DNA of 64,000 nt from Caulobacter endophyticus (lineage in GTDB: Bacteria > Pseudomonadota > Alphaproteobacteria > Caulobacterales > Caulobacteraceae), in assembly GCF_029543245.1 (NCBI RefSeq), contig NZ_JARQWV010000001.1:404713-468712 (forward strand), read 5' to 3'. Below the pieces are notes generated by a model. The model made no database searches and was not told the DNA's origin. It was given only the letters and a program-made list of their open reading frames with translations. Positions within the stretch are counted from its first letter, which is position 1, and every line of letters begins with the position of its first letter. This document shows positions 56,362-64,000 of this stretch, one piece after another. The position numbers were made by a program, and so were the translations under genes.

Positions 56362-58452
56362 ATGCCCTTCCCCGCCTCCCACCCCGCTCTAGAGCGGGCC
56401 CTCGCCGCTCAGGGTTACGCCGAGCCCACCCCCGTCCAGGCCGCCGTGCTGGACGCCGAAGCCGAAGGCCGCGACCTGCTGGTCAGCGCCCAGACCGGCT
56501 CGGGCAAGACCGTAGCTTTCGGCCTGGCCGCCGCCACCACCCTGCTGGGCGAAGCCGAGACCTTCGACCGCGCCGCCCTGCCCCAGGCCCTGGTCATCGC
56601 CCCGACCCGTGAACTGGCCATGCAGGTAAACCGCGAACTGACCTGGCTCTATGCCGAAGCCAAGGCTGTGGTCGTCAACTGCGTCGGCGGCATGGACGCC
56701 CGCCGCGAACAGCGCGCCCTGAACTACGGCGCCCACATCGTCGTCGGCACTCCGGGCCGCCTGCGCGACCACATCGAGCGCGGCCACCTGGACCTGTCGG
56801 AGCTGAAGGTCGCCGTCCTCGACGAGGCCGACGAGATGCTCGACATGGGTTTCCGCGAGGACCTCGAGTTCATTCTCGACGCCGCCTCGGCCGAGCGCCG
56901 CACCCTGCTGTTCTCGGCGACCCTGGCGCGCGACATCATCGCCCTGGCCAAGAACTACCAGAACGACGCCTACCGGATCGACACGATCGACCGCAACGAG
57001 CCGCACCGCGACATCGAGTATCGCGCCGTGCGCGTGGCGCCGAACGAGACCGAGCACGCGGTCGTCAACCTGCTGCGCTACTTCGAGAGCCCCGGCGCGA
57101 TGGTGTTCGCCAACACCCGCGAGAGCGTCCGTTCGCTGCACGCCAAGCTGCGCGAGCGCGGCTTCGACGTCGTCGGCCTGTCGGGCGAGCTTTCGCAGCG
57201 CGAGCGCGCCGACGCCCTGCAGGCCCTGCGCGACGGCCACGCCCGCGTCTGCGTGGCCACCGACGTCGCCGCCCGCGGCCTCGACCTGCCCGACCTCGGT
57301 CTGGTGATCCACGCCGAACTGCCGATCAACAAGGCCACCCTGCTGCACCGTTCGGGCCGCACGGGCCGGGCCGGCAAGAAGGGCGTTTCGGCCCTGGTCG
57401 TGCCCTACACCCGTCGCCGCAAGGCCGAGCAGCTGCTGTTCGCCGCCGGTGTCGAAGGCGTCTGGGGCGGCGCCCCGAGCGCCGACGAGATCCGCGCCAA
57501 GGACACCGAGCGCCTGCTCGACGACCCCATCTTCTCGGAGACCTCGAACGAGGAAGACCTGGCCCTGGCCGAAGCCATGCTGGCCAAGCGCACCCCGACC
57601 GAGATCGCCGCCGCCCTGATCCGCACCCGCCGCGCCAAGCTGCCGGCGCCGGAAGAGATCTACGACGATCCGCGCCACGGCGCCGATCCGGGCCCGCGTT
57701 CGCGCGAGCCGCGTGAGCCCCGCGAGTACGGCGACCGTCCGGAACGCGAGCCGCGCGCCAGCATGGAAGGCTCGGAGTGGTTCCGCATCAGCGTCGGCCG
57801 TCGCGGCAACGCCGATCCCAAGTGGCTGATCCCGCTGATCTGCCGCCAGGGCCACATCACCAAGAAGGACATCGGCTCGATCCGGATCTTCGACTACGAC
57901 AGCAAGTTCGAGATCTCAGCCGAAGCCGCCGTAAAGTTCGGCGCGGCGGTGCAGACCACCGTGCGCGAGGACGTCCAGATCACCCCGACCACGGCGCCGG
58001 CTCCGCGCGGGCCGCGTCGCGAGTTCGACGGCGACGCCCCTCGTCCGCCGCGTGGCCCGCGCCCTCCCCGCGAGGAAGGCGAGGACCGCCCGCGCCGCGA
58101 ATTCAAGCCGCGTCCGCCCCGTGACGAGGCCCCGCGTCCGTACGATCCGCAAGGCGCCGACGAGCGTCCGAAGCGCGCCTTCAAGCCGCGCCACGACGGC
58201 GCCGAGGGCGGTCCGTCCAAGCGCGACTTCAAGCCGCGCGACGAGGCTCCGCGTCCGTACAAGAGCCGCGACAACGCCGACGGCCCGCGCGAGTACAAGC
58301 CCCGCGCGCCCAAGGCCTTCGGCGACGCCCCGGCCAAGCCCTACAAGGCCAAGCCGGCCTTCGGCGACAAGCCCGCTTTCAAGGGCCCTAAGCCCTTCAA
58401 GGCCAAGGGCGAGTTCGGTGGAAAGCCGGGCAAGCCGTTCAAGAAGAAGTAA
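56362..58452 (+). CDS. DEAD-box RNA helicase with DbpA-like RNA-binding domain
   Basis: 696 residues. Helicase core (about 1-370): Q motif with Phe/Gln, AQTGSGKT, PTRELAMQV, TPGRLRDH, DEADEMLDMGF, SAT, and HRSGRTGRAGKKG. A DbpA-type RNA-binding domain lies at about 470-535 (WFRISVGRRGNADPKWLIPL). The last 150 residues are a low-complexity tail rich in Arg, Pro, Lys and Asp with PR/KPF repeats. Such helicases act in ribosome assembly and mRNA turnover in the cold. I start at the ATG of MPFPASHPALE, matching relatives; an in-frame GTG 35 codons upstream exists. A long leader precedes it. Confidence 0.92.
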   Translation: MPFPASHPALERALAAQGYAEPTPVQAAVLDAEAEGRDLLVSAQTGSGKTVAFGLAAATTLLGEAETFDRAALPQALVIAPTRELAMQVNRELTWLYAEAKAVVVNCVGGMDARREQRALNYGAHIVVGTPGRLRDHIERGHLDLSELKVAVLDEADEMLDMGFREDLEFILDAASAERRTLLFSATLARDIIALAKNYQNDAYRIDTIDRNEPHRDIEYRAVRVAPNETEHAVVNLLRYFESPGAMVFANTRESVRSLHAKLRERGFDVVGLSGELSQRERADALQALRDGHARVCVATDVAARGLDLPDLGLVIHAELPINKATLLHRSGRTGRAGKKGVSALVVPYTRRRKAEQLLFAAGVEGVWGGAPSADEIRAKDTERLLDDPIFSETSNEEDLALAEAMLAKRTPTEIAAALIRTRRAKLPAPEEIYDDPRHGADPGPRSREPREPREYGDRPEREPRASMEGSEWFRISVGRRGNADPKWLIPLICRQGHITKKDIGSIRIFDYDSKFEISAEAAVKFGAAVQTTVREDVQITPTTAPAPRGPRREFDGDAPRPPRGPRPPREEGEDRPRREFKPRPPRDEAPRPYDPQGADERPKRAFKPRHDGAEGGPSKRDFKPRDEAPRPYKSRDNADGPREYKPRAPKAFGDAPAKPYKAKPAFGDKPAFKGPKPFKAKGEFGGKPGKPFKKK

Positions 58453-58458
58453 AAGCGT

Positions 58459-58555
58459 GGGCCGCCTCTCCTCCGAGAGGCGGCCCAACGTCTATTGGGC
58501 GACCTCGCCCCCTCTCCGTCCGCTTCGCGGACACCTCTCCCAGCGAGAGAGGGTC
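58459..58555. terminator. Hairpin after helicase gene, with repeat
   Basis: GGGCCGCCTCTC-CTCC-GAGAGGCGGCCC (58459-58486) is a perfect 12-bp hairpin six bases after the stop. It lacks a T run, so termination may be weak. A short palindromic repeat (CCCTCTCC...GCGAGAGAGGG, 58510-58553) follows up to the convergent gene. Confidence 0.6.
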
Positions 58556-59734
58556 CTAGACGGCCTGCCCCGCGCACCAGCCGGACGCCCAGGCCCACTG
58601 GAAATTGTAGCCGCCGAGCCAGCCGGTGACGTCGACGACCTCGCCGATGAAGTAGAGGCCGGGCACGGTCTTGGTCTCCATAGAGCGCGAATCCAGGCCG
58701 TCGGTGTCGACGCCGCCCAGCGTGACCTCGGCCGTGCGATAGCCTTCCGAACCGACGGGCTTGAAGGTCCAGGCGTTGACGACGCTCGCCACGCGGGCCA
58801 GCACCTTGTCCGAGCAGTCGGCGATGTTGCCGGTGATCGCCTCGTCCTCGACGATCTTCTGGGCCAGTCGCTTGGGCACGATCTCGCCCAGCACCGTATG
58901 CAGCGCCCTGCGACCATTGGCCGAACGCTCGGCCTTCAGCGTGGCGAAGACGTCGACGCCCGGCGCCATGTCGACCGTGATCTCGCCGCCCTCGCGCCAA
59001 TAGGACGAGATCTGCAGGATCGACGGGCCCGACAGGCCCCGATGGGTGAACAGCATGCCTTCGCGGAACTTGGTCTTGCCGCTGGCCACGACGGCGTCGA
59101 CCGACACGCCCGATAGCGGCGACAGACGTTCGAGGGTGCGGGCCTCGAAGGTCAGCGGCACCAGAGCCGGGCGCGGCTCGATGATGGCAAGGCCGAACTG
59201 GCGGGCGATCTCGTAGCCGACGCCGGTCGCGCCCATCTTCGGGATCGACTTGCCCCCCGTGGCCGCCACCAGCGAGGCGCACGCGACCGGGCCGCTGGAC
59301 AGCTCGGCGACGAAGCCCTCGCCCTGCCTGTCGACGCCCTGGACGGCGGTCTCCAGGCGCAGGACGACGCCGGCCTGGTCCATCTCCGACAGCAGCATGG
59401 CGATGATCTCCTTGGAGGAGCCGTCGCAGAACAGTTGACCCAGCGTCTTCTCATGGAAGGCGATGCCGTGCTTCTTGACCAGGTCGATGAAGTTGGCCGG
59501 GCGATAGCGGCGCAGGGCCGAGACGCAGAACTTCGGATTGGCCGACAGGAAGTTGGCCGGCGCGGCGCCGACATTGGTGAAGTTGCAGCGGCCGCCGCCG
59601 CTGATGCGGATCTTCTCGCCGGCCGCCTTGGCGTGGTCGACGATCAGCACCTTGCGACCGCGCTTGCCGGCCTCGATGGCGCACATCATGCCGGCCGCGC
59701 CGGCTCCCAGCACCACGACGTCGAACTGTTCCAA
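58556..59734 (-). CDS. HI0933/YhiN-family FAD flavoprotein
   Basis: 392 residues. N-terminal FAD motif VVLGAGAAGMMCAIEAGKRG at 6-25, then GRKVLIVDHA and the family's signature ISGGGRCNFTN near 46-56; a C-terminal GEVVDVTGWLGGYNFQWAWASG closes the FAD site. It is a BaiN-like flavoprotein of mostly unknown substrate; some members reduce C=C bonds in secondary bile acids. Convergent with the helicase gene and alone on its strand here. Confidence 0.9.
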   Translation of the reverse strand: MEQFDVVVLGAGAAGMMCAIEAGKRGRKVLIVDHAKAAGEKIRISGGGRCNFTNVGAAPANFLSANPKFCVSALRRYRPANFIDLVKKHGIAFHEKTLGQLFCDGSSKEIIAMLLSEMDQAGVVLRLETAVQGVDRQGEGFVAELSSGPVACASLVAATGGKSIPKMGATGVGYEIARQFGLAIIEPRPALVPLTFEARTLERLSPLSGVSVDAVVASGKTKFREGMLFTHRGLSGPSILQISSYWREGGEITVDMAPGVDVFATLKAERSANGRRALHTVLGEIVPKRLAQKIVEDEAITGNIADCSDKVLARVASVVNAWTFKPVGSEGYRTAEVTLGGVDTDGLDSRSMETKTVPGLYFIGEVVDVTGWLGGYNFQWAWASGWCAGQAV

Positions 59735-59837
59735 GACCCGGCCCTTTCAATTGAGCGCGCCAAGGACGGGTGCGCGGCGGAAAAGTCAATGCGAACCGAG
59801 CGTTGACGCCCCGGTTCCGCAGAGCGATCCTCGAAAC

Positions 59838-60086
59838 ATGGCCGACGGCGCTGACATCCACCTCGATCCCGAACGCGCCGAACGTCTGCGCGTCGCCGCG
59901 GAGGCCGCCGGCGTGACACCGGAGGCCTTCGCCCTCAACGCCATCGATAGCGCAATCGACGACGACTGGTCGGAAGATATAGCCGCGCTAGAGGAATACG
60001 ACAGCACCGGGGTCTCCTACTCCGTCGAGGAAGTCATGGCCGAACTGCGGGCCAACGTCGAAGCCAGGCAGGCCCAGCGTAAATGA
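59838..60086 (+). CDS. ParD-like antitoxin
   Basis: 82 residues. The start (ADIHLDPERAERLRVAAEAAGVTPEAFALNAI, seen in two overlapping pieces) resembles the ribbon-helix-helix DNA-binding part of small antitoxins, and the acidic C-terminal half (WSEDIAALEEYDS, SVEEVMAELRANVE) is the toxin-binding tail. It overlaps the toxin gene by 4 bases (ATGA), the usual antitoxin-first order. It probably also represses its own promoter. Confidence 0.82.
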   Translation: MADGADIHLDPERAERLRVAAEAAGVTPEAFALNAIDSAIDDDWSEDIAALEEYDSTGVSYSVEEVMAELRANVEARQAQRK

Positions 60087-60364
60087 AGCGCACTGTCCGG
60101 CTGACCAAACCGGCTCGCCGTGACCTTCTGAGGCTCGAGGATTTTCTGGCGGAGAAGAGCGCCGACGCCGCCAACCGGGCCATAAATGCTCTTAGCGGCG
60201 CACTTCTTTCCCTAAGCGAACATGCCGAACGTGGCCGTCCCGCGCAGAACCCTGAACTGCGGCAGATCAACGTCCCCTTTGGAGATTCCGGATACGTCAT
60301 TCGCTATCGCATCGGTCTGTCAGACGTCGTCGTCACACGCATCAAGCACGCCCGCGAGCGCTGA
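60083..60364 (+). CDS. ParE/RelE-family toxin
   Basis: 93 residues, highly basic. RLTKPARRDLLRLEDFLAEKS at the start, LSEHAERGRPAQNP in the middle and the C-terminal YVIRYRIGLSDVVVTRIKHAR are typical of the ParE/RelE fold. ParE members poison gyrase, RelE members cut mRNA on the ribosome; sequence alone here leans to ParE. Translationally coupled to the antitoxin. Confidence 0.85.
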   Translation: MKRTVRLTKPARRDLLRLEDFLAEKSADAANRAINALSGALLSLSEHAERGRPAQNPELRQINVPFGDSGYVIRYRIGLSDVVVTRIKHARER

Positions 60365-60367
60365 GCC

Positions 60368-62188
60368 CTACCCCGCCATACGGTAGCCCCGCGCCTCCCT
60401 TGCGGCCGACACCCGGAAGCGGCCTGTCATCTCGACCAGGCCGACGATCTCGCTCTTGAGGGCGTGGGCGACGGCGTTGGCTTCCTCGACCATGGCGGCG
60501 TTCTGCTGCACGCCCTGGTCCATCTGGTTCACCGCCGAATTGACCTCGTTGAGGCTGACGGCCTGCTCGCCGGCCGAGGCGGCAAGCTCCCGCACCAGGG
60601 CGTCGATCTCGCCCACCTTGAAGACGATGCCCTCAAGGGCCTCGCCGGTCTGGCCGACCAGCTTGACGCCCTCGTCGACCTGGCGGGCCGAGGTCGAGAT
60701 CAGCGTCTTGATCTCCTTGGCGGCGTCGGCCGAGCGCTGGGCTAGCGCGCGGACTTCCTGGGCGACGACGGCGAAACCGCGCCCCGCGTCACCGGCCCGG
60801 GCGGCCTCCACCCCGGCGTTCAGCGCCAGGAGGTTGGTCTGGAAGGCGATCTCGTCGATGACCCCGATGATCTGGCCGATCTGGCGGGAAGAGTTTTCGA
60901 TGCCGGTCATGGCCTCGACGGCGCCGCGCACCACCTGGCCCGAGCGCTCGGCCTCGCCACGAGCCGAACCGACGACCTTCGCGGCTTCCCCGGCGCCCTG
61001 CGAGGCGCGGCGGACGGTGGCGGTGATCTCGTCGAGGGCGGCGGCGGTCTCTTCCAGGCCGGCGGCCTGCTGCTCGCTGCGGCGGGCGGTCTGGTCGGCG
61101 GCGGCGGCGATCTCGTCCGAGCCCCGGCCGATGCCGTCGACGGCGGCCAGGATCTGGCCCATGGCCTCGTCCAAGTGACCCATGGCGGCGTTGAAGTCGT
61201 CGCGCAGCTGGCGATAGCCGTCGGGGAAGGCCTCGGTGACCCGCACCGTCAGGTCGCCGCGCGACAGCCGCGACAGCCCTTGAGCGATGGCCTCCATGAC
61301 GAAGGCCTGCTCGCGGGCGGCGGCCTCACGGGCCTGTTCGTTGCGGCCACGCTCCTCGTCGCCGGCGGCGCGCGAGCGGGCCTGCTCGGCCTGGGCGCTC
61401 TTGAGGGCCAGGGCGTTGTCCTTGAAGACCTGCACGGCCTTGGCCATCAGCCCGACCTCGTCGCGGCGACCGTGGCCGGCCACGGCGGTCTCCAGGCGCC
61501 CTTCGGCCAGGTCGTTCATGGCGCGCGACAGCCCCGCCACCGGCCGCGAGATCTTCACCGCGCCGATCCATAGGGCGAAGGCCACGCCGCCGATCGCGGC
61601 GGCCACGCCGAACAGCAGGGTCAGCAGCACGCCGCGCTGCGCCTCGGCGCGAGCGGCCGTGACCATGGCGTCGGTCTCTTCGTGATAGCCGTCGCCCCAG
61701 GCCTTGACGTCCTTGGCCAGGGCGTCGATCGCGGGATCCATGACGGCCAGAAGCGCCATGGCACCGGTGTCATCATTGGACAAGCCTTTGTCGGCCGCGC
61801 CGCGCGCCTCGGCGTACAGGGCGTCGATGCGGGCGCGAAAGCCGTCGGCCTTCTCGGCGATCGCCGGGTCGAACCCGGTCATCTTGTCGAGGCTGTCCTT
61901 GCCCTCGGCATAGACCTTGTCGAGCTCCTTGGAGGCGGCCTGGGCCTGCGACGAGGCGGCGTCGTAGGTGACGGTGCGGTGGGCGGCGTGACCCATCATC
62001 GCCAGGCGCCGGCTGAAGCGGGCCGACTGCACCTCGGCGGGGGCGCGATGCTCGACGAGGCGGCTGGTGGCGGCGTCCAGGCTCTTCTGCTGCCAGACGC
62101 CCAGGCCCGTGCAGCCCAGCACGGCCGCGCCCAGCACCACGGCCGGCAGGGCGACCTTCGACGCGATCTTGAGATCGTCGAGCTTCAT
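60368..62188 (-). CDS. Methyl-accepting chemotaxis protein
   Basis: 606 residues. TM1 (about 11-31), a periplasmic four-helix sensor (32-185), TM2 (about 190-213), HAMP (215-265) and a cytoplasmic signalling domain with the hairpin tip FQTNLLALNAGVEAARAGDAG near 445-465. It relays a ligand signal to CheA/CheW. Ligand unknown; the sensor has the Asp/Lys/Ala-rich helical composition of 4HB domains. No CheR-binding pentapeptide at the C-terminus. It overlaps nothing and ends 3 bases from the toxin gene stop. Confidence 0.93.
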   Translation of the reverse strand: MKLDDLKIASKVALPAVVLGAAVLGCTGLGVWQQKSLDAATSRLVEHRAPAEVQSARFSRRLAMMGHAAHRTVTYDAASSQAQAASKELDKVYAEGKDSLDKMTGFDPAIAEKADGFRARIDALYAEARGAADKGLSNDDTGAMALLAVMDPAIDALAKDVKAWGDGYHEETDAMVTAARAEAQRGVLLTLLFGVAAAIGGVAFALWIGAVKISRPVAGLSRAMNDLAEGRLETAVAGHGRRDEVGLMAKAVQVFKDNALALKSAQAEQARSRAAGDEERGRNEQAREAAAREQAFVMEAIAQGLSRLSRGDLTVRVTEAFPDGYRQLRDDFNAAMGHLDEAMGQILAAVDGIGRGSDEIAAAADQTARRSEQQAAGLEETAAALDEITATVRRASQGAGEAAKVVGSARGEAERSGQVVRGAVEAMTGIENSSRQIGQIIGVIDEIAFQTNLLALNAGVEAARAGDAGRGFAVVAQEVRALAQRSADAAKEIKTLISTSARQVDEGVKLVGQTGEALEGIVFKVGEIDALVRELAASAGEQAVSLNEVNSAVNQMDQGVQQNAAMVEEANAVAHALKSEIVGLVEMTGRFRVSAAREARGYRMAG

Positions 62189-62342
62189 GTTCGTTTCCCC
62201 CCGGATGTTTGTCTGGTCCGCGCCGGATTCGCGGTAGTCGAACGCAGTTTTTCGGCTGCGACGTAAAAACCCCGTTAAGTCGCTTGACCCCCGCGCTCAT
62301 GGCTGTAGGACGCACGGCCCCCTCCCCGGCCCGAGCTTCCCC

Positions 62343-63665
62343 ATGACGTCCGCCGTCCAGCCGACGATCGGCATCGATTTCGGCACCACCAACACCGTCG
62401 TCGCCATCGCCGACGGCCAAGGCCCCGCGCGCCTGGTGCGCTTTCCCGTGGGCGAGAAGGACATATTCGCCTTCCGCTCGGCCCTGAGCTTCCACTCGAT
62501 GGCCGGCCCAGACGGCCGTCCGACCGAGCGCGTCATCGAGGCCGGCCCCTGGGCCATCGAGGCCTATGTCGAGGACCCGCTGGAAACGCGCTTCGTCCAG
62601 TCGTTCAAGACGTTCGCGGCCAGTGCGGCCTTCACCGAGACCAAGATCCTCGACAAGCGCTACCAGTTCGAGGACCTGCTGGCGGCGTTCCTGTTCAAGC
62701 TGCGTGATCACGCCCAGGGCCAGATGGCCGACCTGCCGCCGCGGGTGATCGTCGGCCGGCCGGTGACCTTCGCCGGCGGCAATCCCGACGAGAACCTGGC
62801 GCTGAAGCGCTACGAGGCCGCCTTCGAGCGCCTGGGCTTTTCCGATATCCGCTACGCCCACGAGCCGGTCGGCGCGGCCTTCTTCTTCGCCCGCCAGCTG
62901 AAGGAGGACGCCACGGTGCTGGTGGCCGACTTCGGCGGCGGCACCAGCGACTTCTCGATCGTGCGGTTCGAGCGCCAGGGCGGCCATCTTCGGTCCGTGC
63001 CCCTGGCGCGTTCGGGCGTCGGCGTGGCGGGCGACGCCTTCGACTACCGGATCATCGACAACGTGGTGTCGCCGGAGCTGGGCAAGGGCAGCCTGTACAA
63101 GGCCATGTCCAGCCGCCTGCCGATCCCCCAGCGCTACTACACCGCCTTCGCCCGCTGGGATCAGCTGGCGATGCTGCGCGCCTCCAAGGACATGCGCGAC
63201 ATCCGCGCCCTGGAGCGCACGGCGGTCGAGCCCGAGAAGATCGCCCGCCTGATCGAGGTGCTGGACGACAACCACGGCTACGCCCTCTACCGCTCGGTGT
63301 CGGGCCTGAAGGAGGCGCTGTCGGGCCAGGAAGAGGCGCGGTTCTCGTTCAGGGCCGGCTCGGTGGTCATCGAGCGCGACGTGGCGCGCAGCGAGTTCGA
63401 AAGCTGGATCGCGCCGGAACTGAAGGCCATCGAGACGGCCGTCGACCAGGCGCTGGAACGCTCGGGCCTGACGGCGCAGGGCGTGGACCGGGTGTTCCTG
63501 ACCGGCGGCTCGTCGTTCGTGCCGGCCGTGCGCGAGATCTTCCTGCGCCGCTTCGGCGCCGAGCGGATCGAGAGCGGCGGCGAGTTCGAGTCGATCGCCT
63601 CGGGCCTGGCCCTGATCGGGCACGAGAACGACCTCGACCTCTGGAGCGAACGGGCGCCGGGGTAA
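62343..63665 (+). CDS. Short Hsp70-like ATPase (YegD type)
   Basis: 440 residues. The actin/Hsp70 ATPase motifs are complete: phosphate 1 GIDFGTTNTVVAIADG (9-24), phosphate 2 LVADFGGGTSDFSIVRFE near 195, adenosine FLTGGSSFVPAVREI near 385. There is no room for the usual beta-sandwich substrate-binding domain (440 against about 630 for DnaK), as in YegD. An ATP-driven function other than general chaperoning is likely but unknown. Divergent from the chemoreceptor gene, with about 154 bases between. Confidence 0.88.
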   Translation: MTSAVQPTIGIDFGTTNTVVAIADGQGPARLVRFPVGEKDIFAFRSALSFHSMAGPDGRPTERVIEAGPWAIEAYVEDPLETRFVQSFKTFAASAAFTETKILDKRYQFEDLLAAFLFKLRDHAQGQMADLPPRVIVGRPVTFAGGNPDENLALKRYEAAFERLGFSDIRYAHEPVGAAFFFARQLKEDATVLVADFGGGTSDFSIVRFERQGGHLRSVPLARSGVGVAGDAFDYRIIDNVVSPELGKGSLYKAMSSRLPIPQRYYTAFARWDQLAMLRASKDMRDIRALERTAVEPEKIARLIEVLDDNHGYALYRSVSGLKEALSGQEEARFSFRAGSVVIERDVARSEFESWIAPELKAIETAVDQALERSGLTAQGVDRVFLTGGSSFVPAVREIFLRRFGAERIESGGEFESIASGLALIGHENDLDLWSERAPG

Positions 63666-64000
63666 GCCTCAGATGCTCCACCTGAAGGGGGAGCTGTCGC
63701 CCCCGGGTCCGGCCAAAGGCCGGCCCGAGGATAAACTCCGCCGACTGAGGGGGAAGTTGTTGGTGAGCCAGCAGCGCCCTCGATGTCAGCAGACACTTCC
63801 CCCTCCGGCCCTCCGGGCCACCTCCCCCTTCAGGGGGAGGGTCTTTGGGCATGGGCTCGCGATCTTGCGCGGCGAACCACGAAAGCTGGTGGGGAGGCGC
63901 GGAGCGGCCGGGCGGAGCCCGGAGACCGTGATTTGTTTTAGCGTTTCGGCTTCGTCGACCGCTCCGCCGCATCGTTATTCCGAAGGGCCGAAGGCGCGGG
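63666..64000. repeat. Right-end non-coding region with palindromic and long repeats
   Basis: No gene is supported. At 63671-63842 lies a CTCCACCTGAAGGGGGAG / CTCCCCCTTCAGGGGGAG palindromic unit. From about 63804 to the window end the sequence is the inverted second copy of the long repeat at 48709-48905; the repeat may continue beyond the window. The apparent open frames reading through it are compositional artefacts. Confidence 0.75.

Overview
The window is high-GC DNA with GC-rich third codon positions, densely packed genes and many palindromic intergenic repeats. Gene content (glnK-amtB, a TonB-free secreted set, an alphaproteobacterial-type LexA box, an ETF-ubiquinone oxidoreductase, a ParDE pair) fits a free-living alphaproteobacterium of the Caulobacteraceae, most likely Caulobacter. 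No rRNA, tRNA, CRISPR array, prophage or insertion sequence was recognised. The organism call is an inference from gene content and composition; no similarity search was run.

Region 1 (1-24.2 kb) is mostly housekeeping. It holds glnK-amtB, a cyclophilin, ispE, a TPR lipoprotein, ETF-QO, a uracil-DNA glycosylase, a lytic transglycosylase, a ClC channel with CBS domains, a radical SAM protein behind a perfect GTTC-N7-GTTC LexA box, GFA and VOC proteins, a methyltransferase plus RlmD-like rRNA methyltransferase operon, a glycine-zipper protein, a divergent LysR/oxidoreductase pair, an isochorismatase-family amidase and a CAP protein.

Region 2 (24.3-54.2 kb) is the interesting part: an accessory, apparently catabolic island of about 30 kb. 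It encodes a family III CoA transferase, two related MFS permeases, two FAD monooxygenases, a maleate-isomerase-like racemase, a NodB-type deacetylase translationally coupled to an isocitrate-lyase/PEP-mutase-type lyase, an FAD-linked (GlcD-type) oxidase, two aldehyde dehydrogenases, two cytoplasmic beta-lactamase-fold hydrolases, VOC, SDR, GST and DUF1330 proteins, an in-frame alpha/beta-hydrolase-alcohol-dehydrogenase fusion and one IclR regulator. Three times it repeats the same two-gene module: a class I methyltransferase with a long N-terminal extension, followed by a 102-123 residue helical protein of one family that I do not recognise. A 17-bp palindrome (TATCCGC-N3-GCGGATA) sits in at least six promoter regions of the island, including that of the IclR gene, so the island probably forms one IclR regulon. 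The substrate is unknown. The enzymes suggest an aromatic or heteroaromatic compound entering central metabolism partly through maleate/fumarate and through oxaloacetate or pyruvate-level C-C cleavage.

Region 3 (54.1-64 kb) returns to ordinary genes: a 50-residue protein, arsC, pstS behind a three-repeat Pho box, a DEAD-box helicase with a DbpA-like RNA-binding domain, a HI0933-type flavoprotein, a parDE-type toxin-antitoxin pair, a chemoreceptor and a short Hsp70-like ATPase. A repeat of about 165-200 bp occurs in opposite orientation at 48.7 kb and at the right window edge. Small palindromic repeats of at least five families fill most convergent gaps between genes.
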